Assembly (NCBI GenBank): GCA_047967505.1
Contig: CM106538.1
Direction: 5' to 3' (one strand)
DNA from: Dipteris shenzhenensis
Taxonomy: Eukaryota; Polypodiophyta; Polypodiopsida; Gleicheniales
Length of the DNA stretch: 64,000 nt
Every line of letters begins with the position of its first letter. Within the stretch, counting starts at the first letter, position 1. A program made the position numbers and the translations under genes. Below the pieces are notes generated by a model, which was not told the DNA's origin, ran no database searches, and saw nothing but the letters and a program-made list of their open reading frames with translations. Of the stretch, positions 21,801 to 32,483 are shown piece by piece.

Positions 21801-22074
21801 CCAAAACCAAACACATGCTAAACTAGAGAAGCGTCGATGGAGGTGCAGACACCCCTGCTTCTCCCCTGCTCGCCAATCGAAGGTTCCCAATAGGTGTGCG
21901 AGCGTCCTGTGAGGACCTTCCCACAAATATTGGTCTGTGACGCCAAAAGCTTGTGTTCTTGTAGTAGGAGTACATCTACCTTTCCCACCAAAGCTGGCTG
22001 GAGCTCCACCATCTTCCTGGGGCCACGGTGCCTAATGAGTGGAACCCGTTAACGTTCCAAGAGATAATGCATAA
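18864..22074 (-). pseudogene. LINE ORF2: endonuclease and reverse transcriptase
   Basis: Reading from 22074 down: APE-type endonuclease motifs CIISWNVNG, LLLQEHK, IVGGDFNNLE (about 21640) and a YVSDWALG segment; a linker with WARKGDRMCKEFF; then RT with PITLLPTAYKILAKMI, LLDFEKAYDRVDW (about 20230), SVRQGCPLVPYLF and catalytic YTDDTALYV (about 19945). The C-terminus extends to TAG 18864. Several frameshifts and stops separate these blocks (for example near 22018, 21240, 20750, 19985 and 19400). Domain order and motifs are those of plant L1-type LINEs; such a protein nicks target DNA and primes reverse transcription there. Non-functional here. Confidence 0.9.
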
Positions 22075-22265
22075 ACTCATGAGGAGGGAAGGTGGGCCAC
22101 AAACAGCTGTCTACTTGCAGTCGAAGTCAAAGTGGTTGGAGGATGTCCTGTGTGGAGACGAAGGTGCTTCTATGAAGGTTTCGAAGGAGAGGTCGGATCA
22201 TCGGACCCATCCTCTAAAACCTTCAGCAGAGGGGAAAGGCCCTTCGTCCCGTGGTGGTAATCTCT

Positions 22266-23802
22266 CTCTAACCAGCTCGACACCTCTGCCAAGGAAATGC
22301 CGTAGAAACCTGCAACCTCAGAAGTCCTCCAGGGGCGAAGCCCTTCTGCGTAGGCCCACTCCAGTGGTGGCCTAATAATGACCAGGAGTCAGAAACGTTT
22401 GGCACTGTGGTGCCAATGCAGACAAACATCACCCTCCTGCCACTGCTACTGAAGAAGCTCTGCTGCTCTGCTACCAATCCAGTCGTACACCTACTCTGGG
22501 TCTGGTCACGTATCATCTCCCAAACATTTTCATTCATCCATTGCTCACTCCCTTCACTGGAGATAGTGAAGGAATAGCTAGGACCATCGTGCGGAGCCAG
22601 AATGGACACCTTACCCTCCACCCCCTTGCGGAGGAAGAAGATGCTAATATCTAGGCATGTGGGAAAGGAGCCAATACCCACTGCATCCAAGTAGTCCCAA
22701 GGACCTGCTCGGTAGAACTCCAATGGAAGAGCTCTAGGAGTAGCCCTTGGGCTTGGGGACGAAGATGAGGAGTTTGAACTGGAGGGAGGGGTGCTGGCCA
22801 CCTGTGGGGAAGGGCCTATCCCCACCGTCGGGCCCGGAGAGATGGACGAGGGTGAGGTCTGTGGTGGCTTCCGGGCTGCAGGTGGTGCAGGTGTAGGAGG
22901 GGGGGATTCCTTCTGTATCATGCTCGAGGAAGAGAGTGGCACGGAAACCACTAGTGCAGGGGGGAACCTGGAGGGGGTGAGGGTCGGAGAATCGAGGAGG
23001 AGGGGGGAGGGGGGGAGGGCGGGATGAGGGCTGAGGGGGAGGCTAGCTGACCTTCTCTTTTCCCTTCTCCTTCCCCTTACCGGGCTGTTGATGAGTAGGG
23101 ATCATCTGAGGGGGCTCTTGCTGTGGCTGGGAAGGTTTTTGGGGCCTGCTTTGTTGCCCTTCCTTTTTCGTTTGACTTCCATCCAGCCTTCCCCTTCGGG
23201 AGGGGATGTCACTGACTGGAGCGAGGTATCCTGAGCTGCCTGACTAGGGGTCTTCTGAGGTCCTATACCCATGAAGCGAGGACATGAGTGAGCCTGGTGC
23301 CCGAAGCTGTGGCATCTCAGACACTGGTTTGGGCAACCGGTGACCAGAATGCGCTGCGTTCACCACACCTGTGTCTGTCTCTATCTCGAACTCCGAGGGG
23401 ATGCTCTGTGGATCAAGGACTGCCACTTTGACATGTGGCACCCCTTGGGCTGCCACCGCATCAATGTAGGTGTCCTGCATAGGCCAACCAAAGTGCGCCC
23501 CCAGGTCCTTGATGATCGGGCAAAGCTCGGTTGCGAGACCTGGGAAGATAAGGGTAACTAGGTGTCAAGGAATATGAAAGCGGGCGTCGAAGTCCGCTAC
23601 ACTGAAGCCCCTATACCAAGGGACCATGAGAATGATCTTCCCACCCACAGAAGTAGGGGATCGTCTGGCCATGTCACTCACAGCCTGTGCTGAGGAGAGC
23701 TTAAGCCAGAAAATGCCACGTCCCATGAGTGCAACCTCCTCAATGTGACTGTCCTCGAGGTAGAGGGTGGACTGCAACCAGTCCCTGATGTCTACTCGTG
23801 AA
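22266..23802 (-). pseudogene. LINE ORF1, central and 3' part
   Basis: Starts at the copia insertion with a DUF4283-like nucleic-acid-binding segment (VDIRDWLQSTLYLE, GRGIFWLKLSSAQ, IILMVPWYRGF). Further on it has a CCHC knuckle CLRCHSFGHQAHSC (near 23310) and the WMEVKRKRKG basic motif (near 23175), then a proline/serine-rich linker and a C-terminal domain to 22268. Frameshifts lie between about 23560 and 23240 and in the GC-rich stretch near 23000. ORF1 proteins of this type coat LINE RNA. It joins the piece at 33583-33765 once the nested element is set aside. Confidence 0.82.
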
Positions 23803-23807
23803 GGGGA

Positions 23808-24105
23808 TGTTGGTAAGCTAAAAGGAAAGGAAAGAGTGGACACAAACTCTGAATACTTGCATTACTTGCTTGTAGAATGAAGAAGAGTGAGGTCCTTAAG
23901 TAGGCACCTCATACATGCTCACTGACATCACTGATGACTTCAGAGCTCCACAATCATCTCCTCAATCTGCTCCTAGATTCTCCCAATCATCCTATGTGGC
24001 TCTTCCACCACCTAACTGTGCTTGTGGGCACCTAACTGTGCCTCTAGCACTCACACATAGAAACATAAGGTGTGCCTGAGGCATACACCTTGAGATATCC
24101 CAACA
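23808..24105 (-). repeat. 3' LTR of gag-only element
   Basis: In element orientation TGTTGGGATATCTCAAGG to CTTACCAACA. Carries intact TG/CA ends; its partner at 33280 has one of these ends mutated. Contains a direct repeat of CACCTAACTGTGC(C/T)T. Confidence 0.93.
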
Positions 24106-24121
24106 AACCCCCCCTCAAGGG
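24106..24121 (-). other. Polypurine tract of gag-only element
   Basis: On the minus strand TCCCTTGAGGGGGGGTT ends one base before the LTR start TGTTGGG, the classic second-strand priming site. From here to the gag stop at about 24480 lies about 360 bp of non-coding DNA with imperfect short repeats of TCTCATG and TACATG. Confidence 0.8.
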
Positions 24122-24478
24122 AATGCCTCAGGCTATGTCAAGGATACATCTAGTCTCATAGTTTCTCATGCCATCTCATGGTGGTCAAGGATAAATCTAT
24201 GGCTAGGTTCTCATGCTAGCAAGGGTTCCCATGGGTGTAAGGTAAACAAAAGGGATACAAAAAGACCTTCCAATGGTTATCTCCCATACATGTACATGCA
24301 CACAATGTCTGCAGGAGGTACCATGGAGCAAAACATACACATGGCCTACATCATAAGGTGACCAGAGGTTTTTACAAAAGACACAAAACACAATAGTTTA
24401 TTTCATTCATTTTGGAGGACTATCCAAGCTGAGTACCTTGACATAAAAAGAGAGATCTGGAGCATACATAGAGATGTT

Positions 24479-25000
24479 TTAAAATGCATAATCTTCAAAG
24501 GATGCCTCATTTTGTGGAGGCTCATCAACTGAAAGTAGATTTGCATTTTTTGTCTTTGCTTTGGCTCTGCAAAACTTCTCATTATGGTTGTTCTTGCCAC
24601 AGTGCTTGCATGGATTAATTTTGAAGCAGTCCTTTGAAAGGTGATTTGTCTTTCCACAGTGATTGCAAGGGGTATACTTGCCCTTCTGGACTTTTACAGC
24701 ATAAACAGTGTCATTGCCTTTCCTGAGCTCCATATGCCTTTCTTCTTCTTGGAGAGCAGAGATAATACCTTCAAGATTAGGATTAGGAAGATTTTTCAAA
24801 GTGCTAACTATGTGATCATAATCTTCAGGGATACTCTTAAGTAACACTGCCATAGCATCATTTGGAGTAATAGGAGAGTTGATAGAAGCAAGCTGAGTCA
24901 TAAGACTCCACATATAGTTGACATGAGCTGCCAAAGTAGTACCACTAGTGTTATGGATAAAATTGTCTAAGGAAAAAGGCATTAATTTGTGTGTGTGTTT
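24479..25000 (-). pseudogene. Copia gag, C-terminal half
   Basis: From about 25000 down: KLMPFSLDNFIHNTSGTTLA, WSLMTQLASI, LLKSIPEDYDHIVSTLKNLP, then two CCHC knuckles, CNHCGKTNHLSKDC and CKHCGKNNHNEKFC, and an acidic tail ending EASFEDYAF and TAA at 24479. This is the C-terminal part of a UBN2-type copia gag. The N-terminal half is at 32150-32483; gypsy-2 separates them with loss of perhaps ten codons. The upstream extension of the frame beyond 25000 belongs to gypsy-2. Confidence 0.88.
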
Positions 25001-25188
25001 GTATATGTGGCAATAGTATAATAAAATATGGTGTGCATAGGGCCCAGGGTTGAGGTGGTAGGGCATGACCATGTGCCACCCTTCCATGTAACAAGACCCA
25101 TAAGGTGTGTTGTACATAATCCATGATAGTAATATTATAAAATGCAAGGTGGCATGGTCCATGTGCCACCCCTCCACCTAGGCTGTAT

Positions 25189-25436
25189 CTCGGGGGGGTC
25201 ACTATGTATAAACCCTCTATACCACGTGCGTTCAAGGCATATTTCTAAAATCCCTTATCTGTGTAAATTTTTCATTAATAAAATGTACCCCTTTTCTATA
25301 CAAATCTGTAAATTTTTTCCAAAACTATTTTTAATAGTCCCTTATGTATATTTATTTCTGTAAATTTTAGAAATAAAAAATATCCTTTTGTTGAACTCAC
25401 GTGATAGGGTTACATATCATGAGTGACTCCCCTGAG
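25189..25436. mobile_element. MITE-2, 248 bp, same family as MITE-1
   Basis: Nearly identical to 7138-7383 in the same orientation. Ends CTCGGGGGGGTCACT and AGTGACTCCCCTGAG (two mismatches between the 15-bp ends). Flanked by the direct repeat GGCTGTAT (25181-25188 and 25437-25444). It lies in the presumed gypsy-2 LTR. An 8-bp duplication distinct from that of MITE-1 shows independent insertions. Confidence 0.92.
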
Positions 25437-25843
25437 GGCTGTATTTAGTGAGATATGGCTCAAAGTCCATGGGAGAAGCAATATAAAATAGGTGGAGATA
25501 GATATTATATTGAGTTATTCCCTCCATATGGGATAGGCCCATGTGGGGGAGGTATAGAAGGACCAAGAGAGCTAGTTAAATAATGGGGAAAGTAGGATGA
25601 GGTGGCAAGATTCCTTGTGCCAACCCTCCACTTGTCCTCCTAGAGGTTTGAACATATTATAAAATTGGAAAGAGACCAAGGGAGTATCATAGACTTGAGA
25701 TATGGGGCTTGATTTATGTGGAAAATTGAGGCAAAGGGTTGTCGCACACAATTGAGAGTGCGTAACCACCTAGCCCACATGGGAGACTTTTCCACACACA
25801 CCATGCATGTGGGAGGATATATTAATGTGGAGAGACCCCCTCT

Positions 25844-25995
25844 TTTGGCTATAAAAGGAAGGGGCTATTCCTTGATGAGACACGCTCATTCTTGTAAAGC
25901 CACCTAGCTAGAATTTTGATATTTCCCTCTCATCCCTTCTTTCAAATAAAGTATGGTTCTCTTCCCTTGATGTCTACATCTCAACATTCCTCCTC
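25844..25995 (+). promoter_or_regulatory. Probable LTR promoter of gypsy-2
   Basis: GGCTATAAAAGGAAGGGG (TATAAAA at about 25851) is followed about 35 bp on by GATGAGACACGCTCATTC and then TCAAATAAAGTATGG, which could be a polyadenylation signal in R. This TATA/poly(A) spacing is typical of an LTR. U3 upstream holds three degenerate copies of a GGTGGCA..GTGCCACCCTCCA block (25050, 25150 and 25600). TGGTGTGGCTACCGGGAT at about 26191 resembles a worn tRNA-Asp primer site. Confidence 0.5.
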
Positions 25996-26324
25996 CTATC
26001 ATGTACATGCTTCTCTTCCCCTTCTCCTTTTCCCCCTTGTGTCATAGTCTCCCTTTTCCTTCCCTCCACTTCTAATTCCTTTTTCACTCCTATGACATCC
26101 CTTCGCCCTCATGACCTCCTCTTCTCTATGGCCTTTGAGCGTCGACATTCTTAGCCTCTAGCCTCTGGTCTCGATTACTTTTCCAGCTAAAAGTTTTGGT
26201 GTGGCTACCGGGATAAGAATCTCCACGGCTAGTGGCAAATCTTCTACTTGTATGGGTTACATCTACAAAACTATACCATCTGTGCTCTTTCTAAGCTACT
26301 GCGCATGCATTCGATTCGTGCATC

Positions 26325-26515
26325 TCCTGTGCGACAGTTCTCTGGACTGCTGCGATTTCTGGTTGCGGACAGTTTTTTGCGTTCACCCATGTGACAGTTC
26401 TCTAGACTGCTGCGACTTCTGGTTGCGGAAAGTTTTTTGCGCTCACCTGCGTGACAGTTTCGACAGTTCTCTGGACTGCTGCAGCCTCTGGTCGCGGAGA
26501 CTGTTTTCTGAGCCC
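26325..26515 (+). repeat. Triplicated 60-bp repeat in gypsy-2 leader
   Basis: Three imperfect copies of a block with GACAGTTCTCTGGACTGCTGCGA, TTTCTGGTTGCGGA and CAGTTTTTTGCG at about 26330, 26391 and 26461. Followed by a CTCTTTCTCTTCTCC pyrimidine tract (26550-26600). No coding function is supported. Confidence 0.8.
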
Positions 26516-26803
26516 CTGCAAAAGAGTAACAGCAGATCCCGCGCCCCCCTATCTCTTTCTCTTTCTCTTCTCCTTCTCCTCTCCTCTCCTCTCTTTTTAT
26601 TAAAGAGTAGGATTGGAACCCAAGGCCTCCCCCTTCACAAAAGAAAGTCATATCATTGGGCCAACAAGTTGGAAGTGGTAAAAATGTAATGATTTTTGTT
26701 CATATATTGAAATCGCGGGAGCTGTAACTCTCTAACCGTAGGGAGTTTGCTCTTGCTGTAAAAAGCAAAAATACTTCATTTTATGTGCTCTCTCCACATC
26801 TCT

Positions 26804-28370
26804 TGCTAGATTGCCAATTCAGAACTTCTCCAAGCTCACTTCACAGACGCACGCCTCACGAGAAGGGTGGACATTTATGTCACTTCTCGACACGTTTAAG
26901 GAATTGATGCCTGTTCCTTCGCACCTTACGGCTACCAATGCACAAGATGTCTTCCTTGATCTTCATGTCGACCTTCAACGGCTGATTGTCTAGTGCATTA
27001 TTGAAGGAGATGACGGGTGGAATGATACACCATGGATGATTCATGGTAAAGAACTACTGATACGCTAGGAGGATTTTGATTTTACTTCTACTCATTGTGC
27101 GGTGATCGAACTACTTGCTGCTTCAGAGGTAATTAAAACGGTGTCCTTCATCGAAGGGTGGGATGCTCCCCAAGCTTGGGGGGAGATTTGGCGCATCTGC
27201 CTTTTGATTCCTATGGAAAAGCTCGTCCTGAATGGTTTATTCACAATCTCATTACAAAGGTTTCTAGGCCTCGGCTATGGTTGGTAATGTTTTTACCAAG
27301 GAATCCATTTGTACCTAATTACCCGTTTGTGCCTCATTTCGAGCTTCAAATTGTAATTGTTTTTGGGCTTAAGATAAACTATCAACAAAGGATTGCAAGT
27401 TTATTTGGTGCTGAACGTTTGGCTCAAGTGTTGAATTCTCCCCACCCTCTCCTCATTTTGAGCTTCAAATTGTAATTCTTTTTGGGCTTAAGATAAACTA
27501 TCAACAAAAGATTGCAAGTTTATTTGGTGCTGAACGTTTGGCTCAAGTGTTGAATTCTCCCCACCCTCTCCTCCTACCTATCTTGGACTACCGAGAAACT
27601 TGGGATGTCCGAATTTTAGTCTTGGTGTGATGACATCTTGGATTCTTCAATTTGATGGAGCTTACAAACCTTCAACCAAGGCAGCTGGCGTGGGTGTGAA
27701 GTTCACTTCACCGGGTGGTGAGGAGTATTGTTACAGCAAGTCTTCACCTGCAAGTACTTGCAATCAAGCTGAGTACTCTGCGCTCATTTTTGGCTACAAA
27801 AGGCACAAGAACATCATGCCAAGCAATTGGAGGTGCAAGGAGATTCTCAACTAGTGTGTGAACAAGTTAGTGGAAGGTGGAAGGTGCGGAGCAAAGGCTT
27901 GGTTCCACGACATCAACAAGCCTTGGAACTTTGCAACCAATTTGAAGAGGTAAAAATTCAGCATATCCCTCAAACTCGAAATCTTGTTCCTGATTTCTTG
28001 GCACGTGAAGCTTGTACTTCAATCACGCATGACGCGAGTGGAAGCGCCACCCCAACAAAGCCGCAAGCCACAAAGGAGGGTGATCATTTGTAAGGAATGC
28101 AAAGGTTGTGGTCATCATGAAACTAAGTATTGGGCATACTTGATACGAGTTCACCGACTTCGGCAGATCATCAGGAGGGTTCTCAAGGACATTGCTCAAA
28201 AGAAGGATGCCAGACCGCACACCCCTTGAAGAAATAGCATGGCGACTACAAGAATTGGAAGAAGCTGAAGGTGATGTGCAAGTTCTCCAACTGTTGACAT
28301 TTGTCATGGCATTCTTGTTTGCCTTGATGAACAACCTCATGCAATGCCACGCCTCTAACCCTCGCTTGTA
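26804..28370 (+). pseudogene. Extra ORF upstream of gag with RNase H domain
   Basis: A broken reading frame precedes gag. Its N-terminal part (WTFMSLLDTFKELMP, GWNDTPWMIHGKEL, RPEWFIHNLITKVSRPRLW) is unrecognised and has two internal stops and a frameshifting tandem duplication. Then follows a clear type I RNase H of the plant RVT_3 kind: LQFDGAYKPSTKAAG, NQAEYSALIFG, VQGDSQLVCEQVSGRW, IQHIPQTRNLVPDFLA, giving the D-E-D-D catalytic set (27650-28010, one frameshift near 27810). A short CKECKGCGHHETKYW motif and a hydrophobic tail end before 28370. An RNase H placed before gag is unusual; it may derive from the second RNase H known in Tat-type elements or from a host gene (inference). Confidence 0.72.
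27341..27575 (+). repeat. 119-bp tandem duplication
   Basis: Two nearly identical copies start at 27341 and 27460 with GAGCTTCAAATTGTAATT. The period is not a multiple of three, so it shifts the frame of the ORF that carries the RNase H domain. Confidence 0.92.
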
Positions 28371-28586
28371 AAGATCGATGTGATATCATGAGGGTTGGTC
28401 CTTTTAAGATTGTCTATGTGCTATTCTATGCTGAAGATTCTTCTCGTGTAATATTTCACACTACACCAGTCACACCCTACCCTACCTATGTGTGCTTTTT
28501 GGATGTATTTTCACCCGATTTTCAGTTCAAGCTTCCTCTTACTATTGTTTGTCCATAGATAAGCCCCTCTTTTCCATCTTCCAAGC

Positions 28587-30440
28587 ATGGCTGACATTCC
28601 CGTGTTTTGTGGATGGGTAGAAGAAAATCCAAATGAGTATCTTGTGGCCTTCAAGCACCGTTGTGTTTCTCTCAACTTTCTTACTGAAGACAGATGGCTA
28701 TTGGTTCTTCCCACATTTCTAGAGGGTTTGGCTCAAGTGTGGTATGAGAAGCAAACCGAAGATGTTCACCAAAGCTGGCCAAGGTTGACAGCAGCAATGA
28801 TTGAGTATTTTGGCAAAGAAGAGGAGCCAGAGAATGTGTACCTACAGGTGGCAAACTTGAAGCAGTCAGAAGGTGAGACGGCACGTCGATATGTGGATCG
28901 AGCGGCCGTGCTCCTGGACCGTTTGATTGCCACACAGGAGGACAATGCTGGGTTTCACACTGGAATGACTCAGCATGTGCTGGGCTACCTTGTAGCAAGA
29001 GCGAGTGATGAATTCCGCCTCAAGCTTAAATGGGAGAATCCAAAAACTATGGTGCTAGCACACGAGATTGCTCAAAAGTTTGATAAAGTTCAGTCTGACC
29101 CCGCTTCAAAGAAGACGAGTGTCCCTCCGCATCCCCCTCAATTCTTGCAACAACAACTTGGGGGGTCTAACTCAGGGGCATACCCCCACCCCTCATCAGG
29201 GATGTATCCACTGCCTCCACCTCAAATGTATGGTCCTCTCTTAGATGCTTACCCTCAACAAGGTGGATATCCTCATCCTCTGCCTCGAAGATTTCCCCAG
29301 CCTCGCCCACGAGCCCCCCTCCTCTCTACTCCCATGGCCCCTCCAACTAAAGAGGCCCCCCCTGCAACAGAACCTGGAGTCAATGACCTAGCCAAGGCCC
29401 TAAATGATCTTTGGCTTGAGATGGTGGGCATCAAAAATCAAGCCAACCGCCCTCCACGAAACCGTGCTAATGTTGTATGCTACGAGTGCCACCAGAAGGG
29501 TCATTATCGCACAGAATGCCCCAATATTCCAAGGGTGAATCTTCTAAGTGAGTCGGGCACTGAGGATTCTGATGTTGAGATCCTTGATCTCGGGAAAAGA
29601 AGTCGTGCCACCTCGGACCCCTCTCCAAACCGTGGATCGGGCCACCCCAGAAAGAAGGTGTCCTTCTCAGAGCCTTCAGATGCTGAGATGGCAGACCCAC
29701 CAACAGAGAAGACTAAAAGATCTCGCAGGAGTAAGTGGTCACCCTCGGATTTTTCCATCGGCTCACGGCAAGAGGACTATTCGGTCATTCAGGACCTTGC
29801 TCATCGGTCTTTGAGCATCACACTCCCTCAACTAATAACATTAAGCCCTAAGGTGAGACGTGAGCTGCAGCAAGGTCTCTCAACAAGGAAGAGCAAGAAA
29901 AAGGGAAAGGTACGAGAGGTATCTTCTATCTCTGAAGAAATTGGTCGGCACCCACATATAGTAGATGTCATCATAGATAATTGCCGTGTCAAAAATGTGT
30001 GTATTGATGGGGGAGCTGCATGTAATATCATGGTGCCCTGAATCATGAAGAAATTGAATTTGAAATGTACAAGGCGTTCCTCCACTCGAATCAAGGTAGC
30101 AGATGGTAGACGACTCGCCACCATGGGAGTCATTGAGGATTTGCCCATCACTGTCAACGGGTTGACCACCACTGTCAATTTCTATGTAGTGGACATTGAA
30201 GATATAGGCAGAAGTTACCCAGCCATACTCGAGAGACCATGGTGGAGAAAAAGTGATGCAATCAGCTATTGGAAGACAGGACACATGTCTTTTGGTGCTT
30301 CCAAGGAGAAAATCCCAGTGCAACCTGGTGCCATAGAACTGAAGAAGAAGAGGAGCATGACAGTGATACTCTCTCATCCTCAGTGTCTGAGTCCATGGAA
30401 GAATCAGACGGGGGGGAGGAATTCTCAGAGGAGGAAGTTT
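28587..30440 (+). pseudogene. Gypsy-2 gag-protease
   Basis: MADIPVFCGWVEENPNEYL opens a gag of 484 codons with a retrotransposon gag capsid domain (LPTFLEGLAQVWYEKQ, EPENVYLQVANLKQ), a proline-rich middle and a CCHC knuckle CYECHQKGHYRTEC near residue 298. The aspartic protease begins DVIIDN..VCIDGGAACNIMVP, with DGGA at the active site, and is cut by TGA at 30039. The same frame continues (MKKLNLKC, RLATMGVIEDLPI, YPAILERPWW) to about 30300, where a frameshift leads into the acidic linker. The TGA can be explained by one C-to-T change from CGA. Confidence 0.85.
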
Positions 30441-30944
30441 ACATGATGGGGGTGTCTTCGACCCTGCCACCTGCAGAAAAGATAACAGCTAGTCCTCAAC
30501 AGCTTGAATCTATGCTTTCCCCAGATCTCACTCCAAGTGAGAAAGATGAGTTTCTAGAAATGTTCAAAGATTTCCTTGACCTCTTTGCAACTAGCTACCA
30601 CCACCTTCGCCATGTGACTGCCATAGAGCACAAGATAGAGCTGAAGCCTGATGCGAAGCCTGATGCGAAGCCGGTGGCTCAAAAGTATCGGAGATTAGGG
30701 CCCCTGCAGACCGATGCTTTGTGCTCAGAGTTGCAGAAGCTTGTAGAGGCTAGGTTTATTGTTCCGGTTCACAATACTGAATGGGTTTCACCAGTGGTAG
30801 TCATCCCAAAGAAAAACAACAAGTGGCGGGTCTGCATCGACTATAAGAAGCTTAATGCTGCCACAAGAGGGATCATCATCCTCTGCCCTTTCAAGACCTC
30901 ATTCTTGAGAAGGTAAGTGGTCATGAGATGTATACTTTGTAGCA
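30269..30944 (+). pseudogene. Gypsy-2 RT stub (fingers only)
   Basis: An acidic linker is followed by typical pre-RT and RT N-terminal sequence: HKIELKPDAKP (with a 12-bp duplication), KLVEARFIVPVHNTEWVSPVVVIPKKNNKWRVC split over 30740-30840, and DYKKLNAATR. A one-base shift follows, after which DHHPLPFQDLILEKVSGHE can be read to a TAG at about 30941. The catalytic palm (FxDD), thumb, connection and RNase H are all missing before the integrase restarts at about 31017, so this copy cannot encode reverse transcriptase. Confidence 0.85.
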
Positions 30945-31016
30945 GCCATAGAAGTTGGGGATCCTTGGTATGGTGGTATCTACAAGTTTTTGACTGCTTT
31001 CTCCTTTCCTTTAGAA

Positions 31017-32165
31017 AGTACAAGCTATGAGAGAAAGAAGATCCGCAGAGATAGTAGGCGCTACACCCTCCTTGATGGGGTGTTGTACCGTCAAGGCATG
31101 GATGGGGTACTAAGACGGGCCATTGATGTAGATGAAGTGCCTAAGGTATTGAAGCATTATCATGATGGATTTTGTGGTGGCCACTATGCCAGTGACTATA
31201 CAGCTAAGAAGATTTTACATGCTGGATACTATTGGCCGACCTTGTTCAAGGATGTCACTTTGTATTGCAAAACCTGTGAACCATGTCAATTCTTTGGTAG
31301 GAAGGATTTGCATCCTGGGCAACATCACCCAGTGATGTCCATCCATCCGTTTCAGAAGTGGGGAATAGACTTTGTCGGACCCTTGCCCATGACTGCCCGC
31401 AAAAAGAAGTATCTTTTGGTAGCCACTCAGTATGTCACTAAGTGGGCTGAAGCTATCACCCTCTCTGTTGCAAATGGCAAGGCAGTTTCAAATTTCATAT
31501 TTGAACGTATCTGCACAAGGTTTGGGACACCCATGGAGATAGTCTCTGACCATGGGAGTCCATTCTTAAATGAAGTAGTGGAGTTACTCATGGATCGCAT
31601 GGGCATTGATCATCACACTTCTAGCATCTATTATCCAGCATCCATGGGTCAAACAGAGCGGACCAATGGCCTCCTTTGTAAAACCATGGGAAAAATGGCT
31701 GCAGGGAACAGGAGCCAATGGGATCAGAAGGTCACTGAAGCCATGTGGGCTTACAACATCACTCATAAAACATCTACAAGTCACACCCCTTTTGAGTTGG
31801 TGTATGGTACTGAGGCAGTTTTACCACTAGAGATAGAGATTCCAGCCTTGAGATTGGAACAGGAACAGAGGATGACAGAAGATGAACATGTAGAGGCCAG
31901 ATTGGTACAACTTGAGAAGTTAGATGAGACCCAACGCCTTGCACTACATCAAACAGAGATCCAAAAGAATCGACAAAAGGCCCGATTGGATGCTAAGATT
32001 CGCAAGGGATGGGAAAGACACTTTGCTAAGGGGGATGTTGTGCTATGCTTTGATAACAGATTGGACCACCAAATGGATAAGAAGTTTCTGCCACTGTGGG
32101 CTGGTCCATACAAAGACATCAAAGAACGTAGCAATGGGTCTGTACAGCTTCTGCCAAGCTTCTGA
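31017..32165 (+). pseudogene. Gypsy-2 integrase
   Basis: An open integrase frame: LLDGVLYRQG, zinc domain HYHDGFCGGHY..CKTCEPCQ, core WGIDFVGPLPM, EIVSDHGSPFLNE, and YYPASMGQTERTNG carrying the catalytic Glu, so the DDE residues are all present. It continues through ELVYGTEAVLPLE and FAKGDVVLCFD to WAGPYKDIKERSNGSVQL, then stops four codons later at TGA 32163 in copia-derived sequence. Because RT is deleted upstream, no normal polyprotein would deliver it. Confidence 0.88.
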
Positions 32166-32483
32166 AGGAGACTCCAAGTCAGAGATATGGTGAATATAAT
32201 CATTTCCTAAAGCAAGAGCAATGATACCATATGCTTTTTCTTCTCTAGCTGGATCCCTTGCCGGTCGTGTCGGAGTTGAGGATTCTCCAGCATTGGAGGC
32301 TGTAGAAGAAGTGGTAGGAGTAGGTTTGACAAGTCCCCATAAGTTCTCCCTCATCAATGCAAATTTCACCTTCATCTGCCATGTGTGGAAGCCCTTTCCA
32401 TTGAACTTCTCTAGATTCAATAGGGTAGCCATGAGAGGGTCTAACCCAGATATTGGGCAGTGTCTATCTCTCTTACAAGGCAA
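32150..32483 (-). pseudogene. Copia gag, N-terminal half
   Basis: Reading down from the ATG at about 32430: MATLLNLEKFNGKGFHTWQ, KVKFALMRENLWGLV, a Thr/Ser/Ala linker, EEKAYGIIALALGNDYIHHI and DLESPSEAWQKL. These are the conserved opening motifs of a copia gag (DUF4219/UBN2). The frame is broken at AWQKL by the right end of gypsy-2 and resumes at 25000. The upstream leader to the primer site is 32484-33265. Confidence 0.88.

Larger units (their letters stand above)
24990..32165 (+). mobile_element. Gypsy-2: deleted Ty3/gypsy element in the copia gag
   Basis: Plus-strand element inserted opposite to the copia gag. Order: LTR-like 5' part (24990 to about 26190, with MITE-2), leader with tandem repeats, an ORF with an RNase H domain, gag-protease, a short RT stub, then integrase to 32165. 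RT palm and the pol RNase H are missing, and there is no 3' LTR: integrase runs straight into the interrupted gag at about 32150. No target duplication is visible, so the right end was probably lost by deletion. Boundaries are approximate. Confidence 0.8.

Noticed and set aside
22791-23027. Plus-strand Gly/Glu ORF opposite the LINE ORF1 linker
   Set aside because: Shadow of the proline/serine-rich ORF1 segment on the other strand.
26201-26689. 162-codon plus ORF and overlapping minus ORF in the gypsy-2 leader
   Set aside because: Cys-rich only because a 60-bp block is triplicated; no domain.
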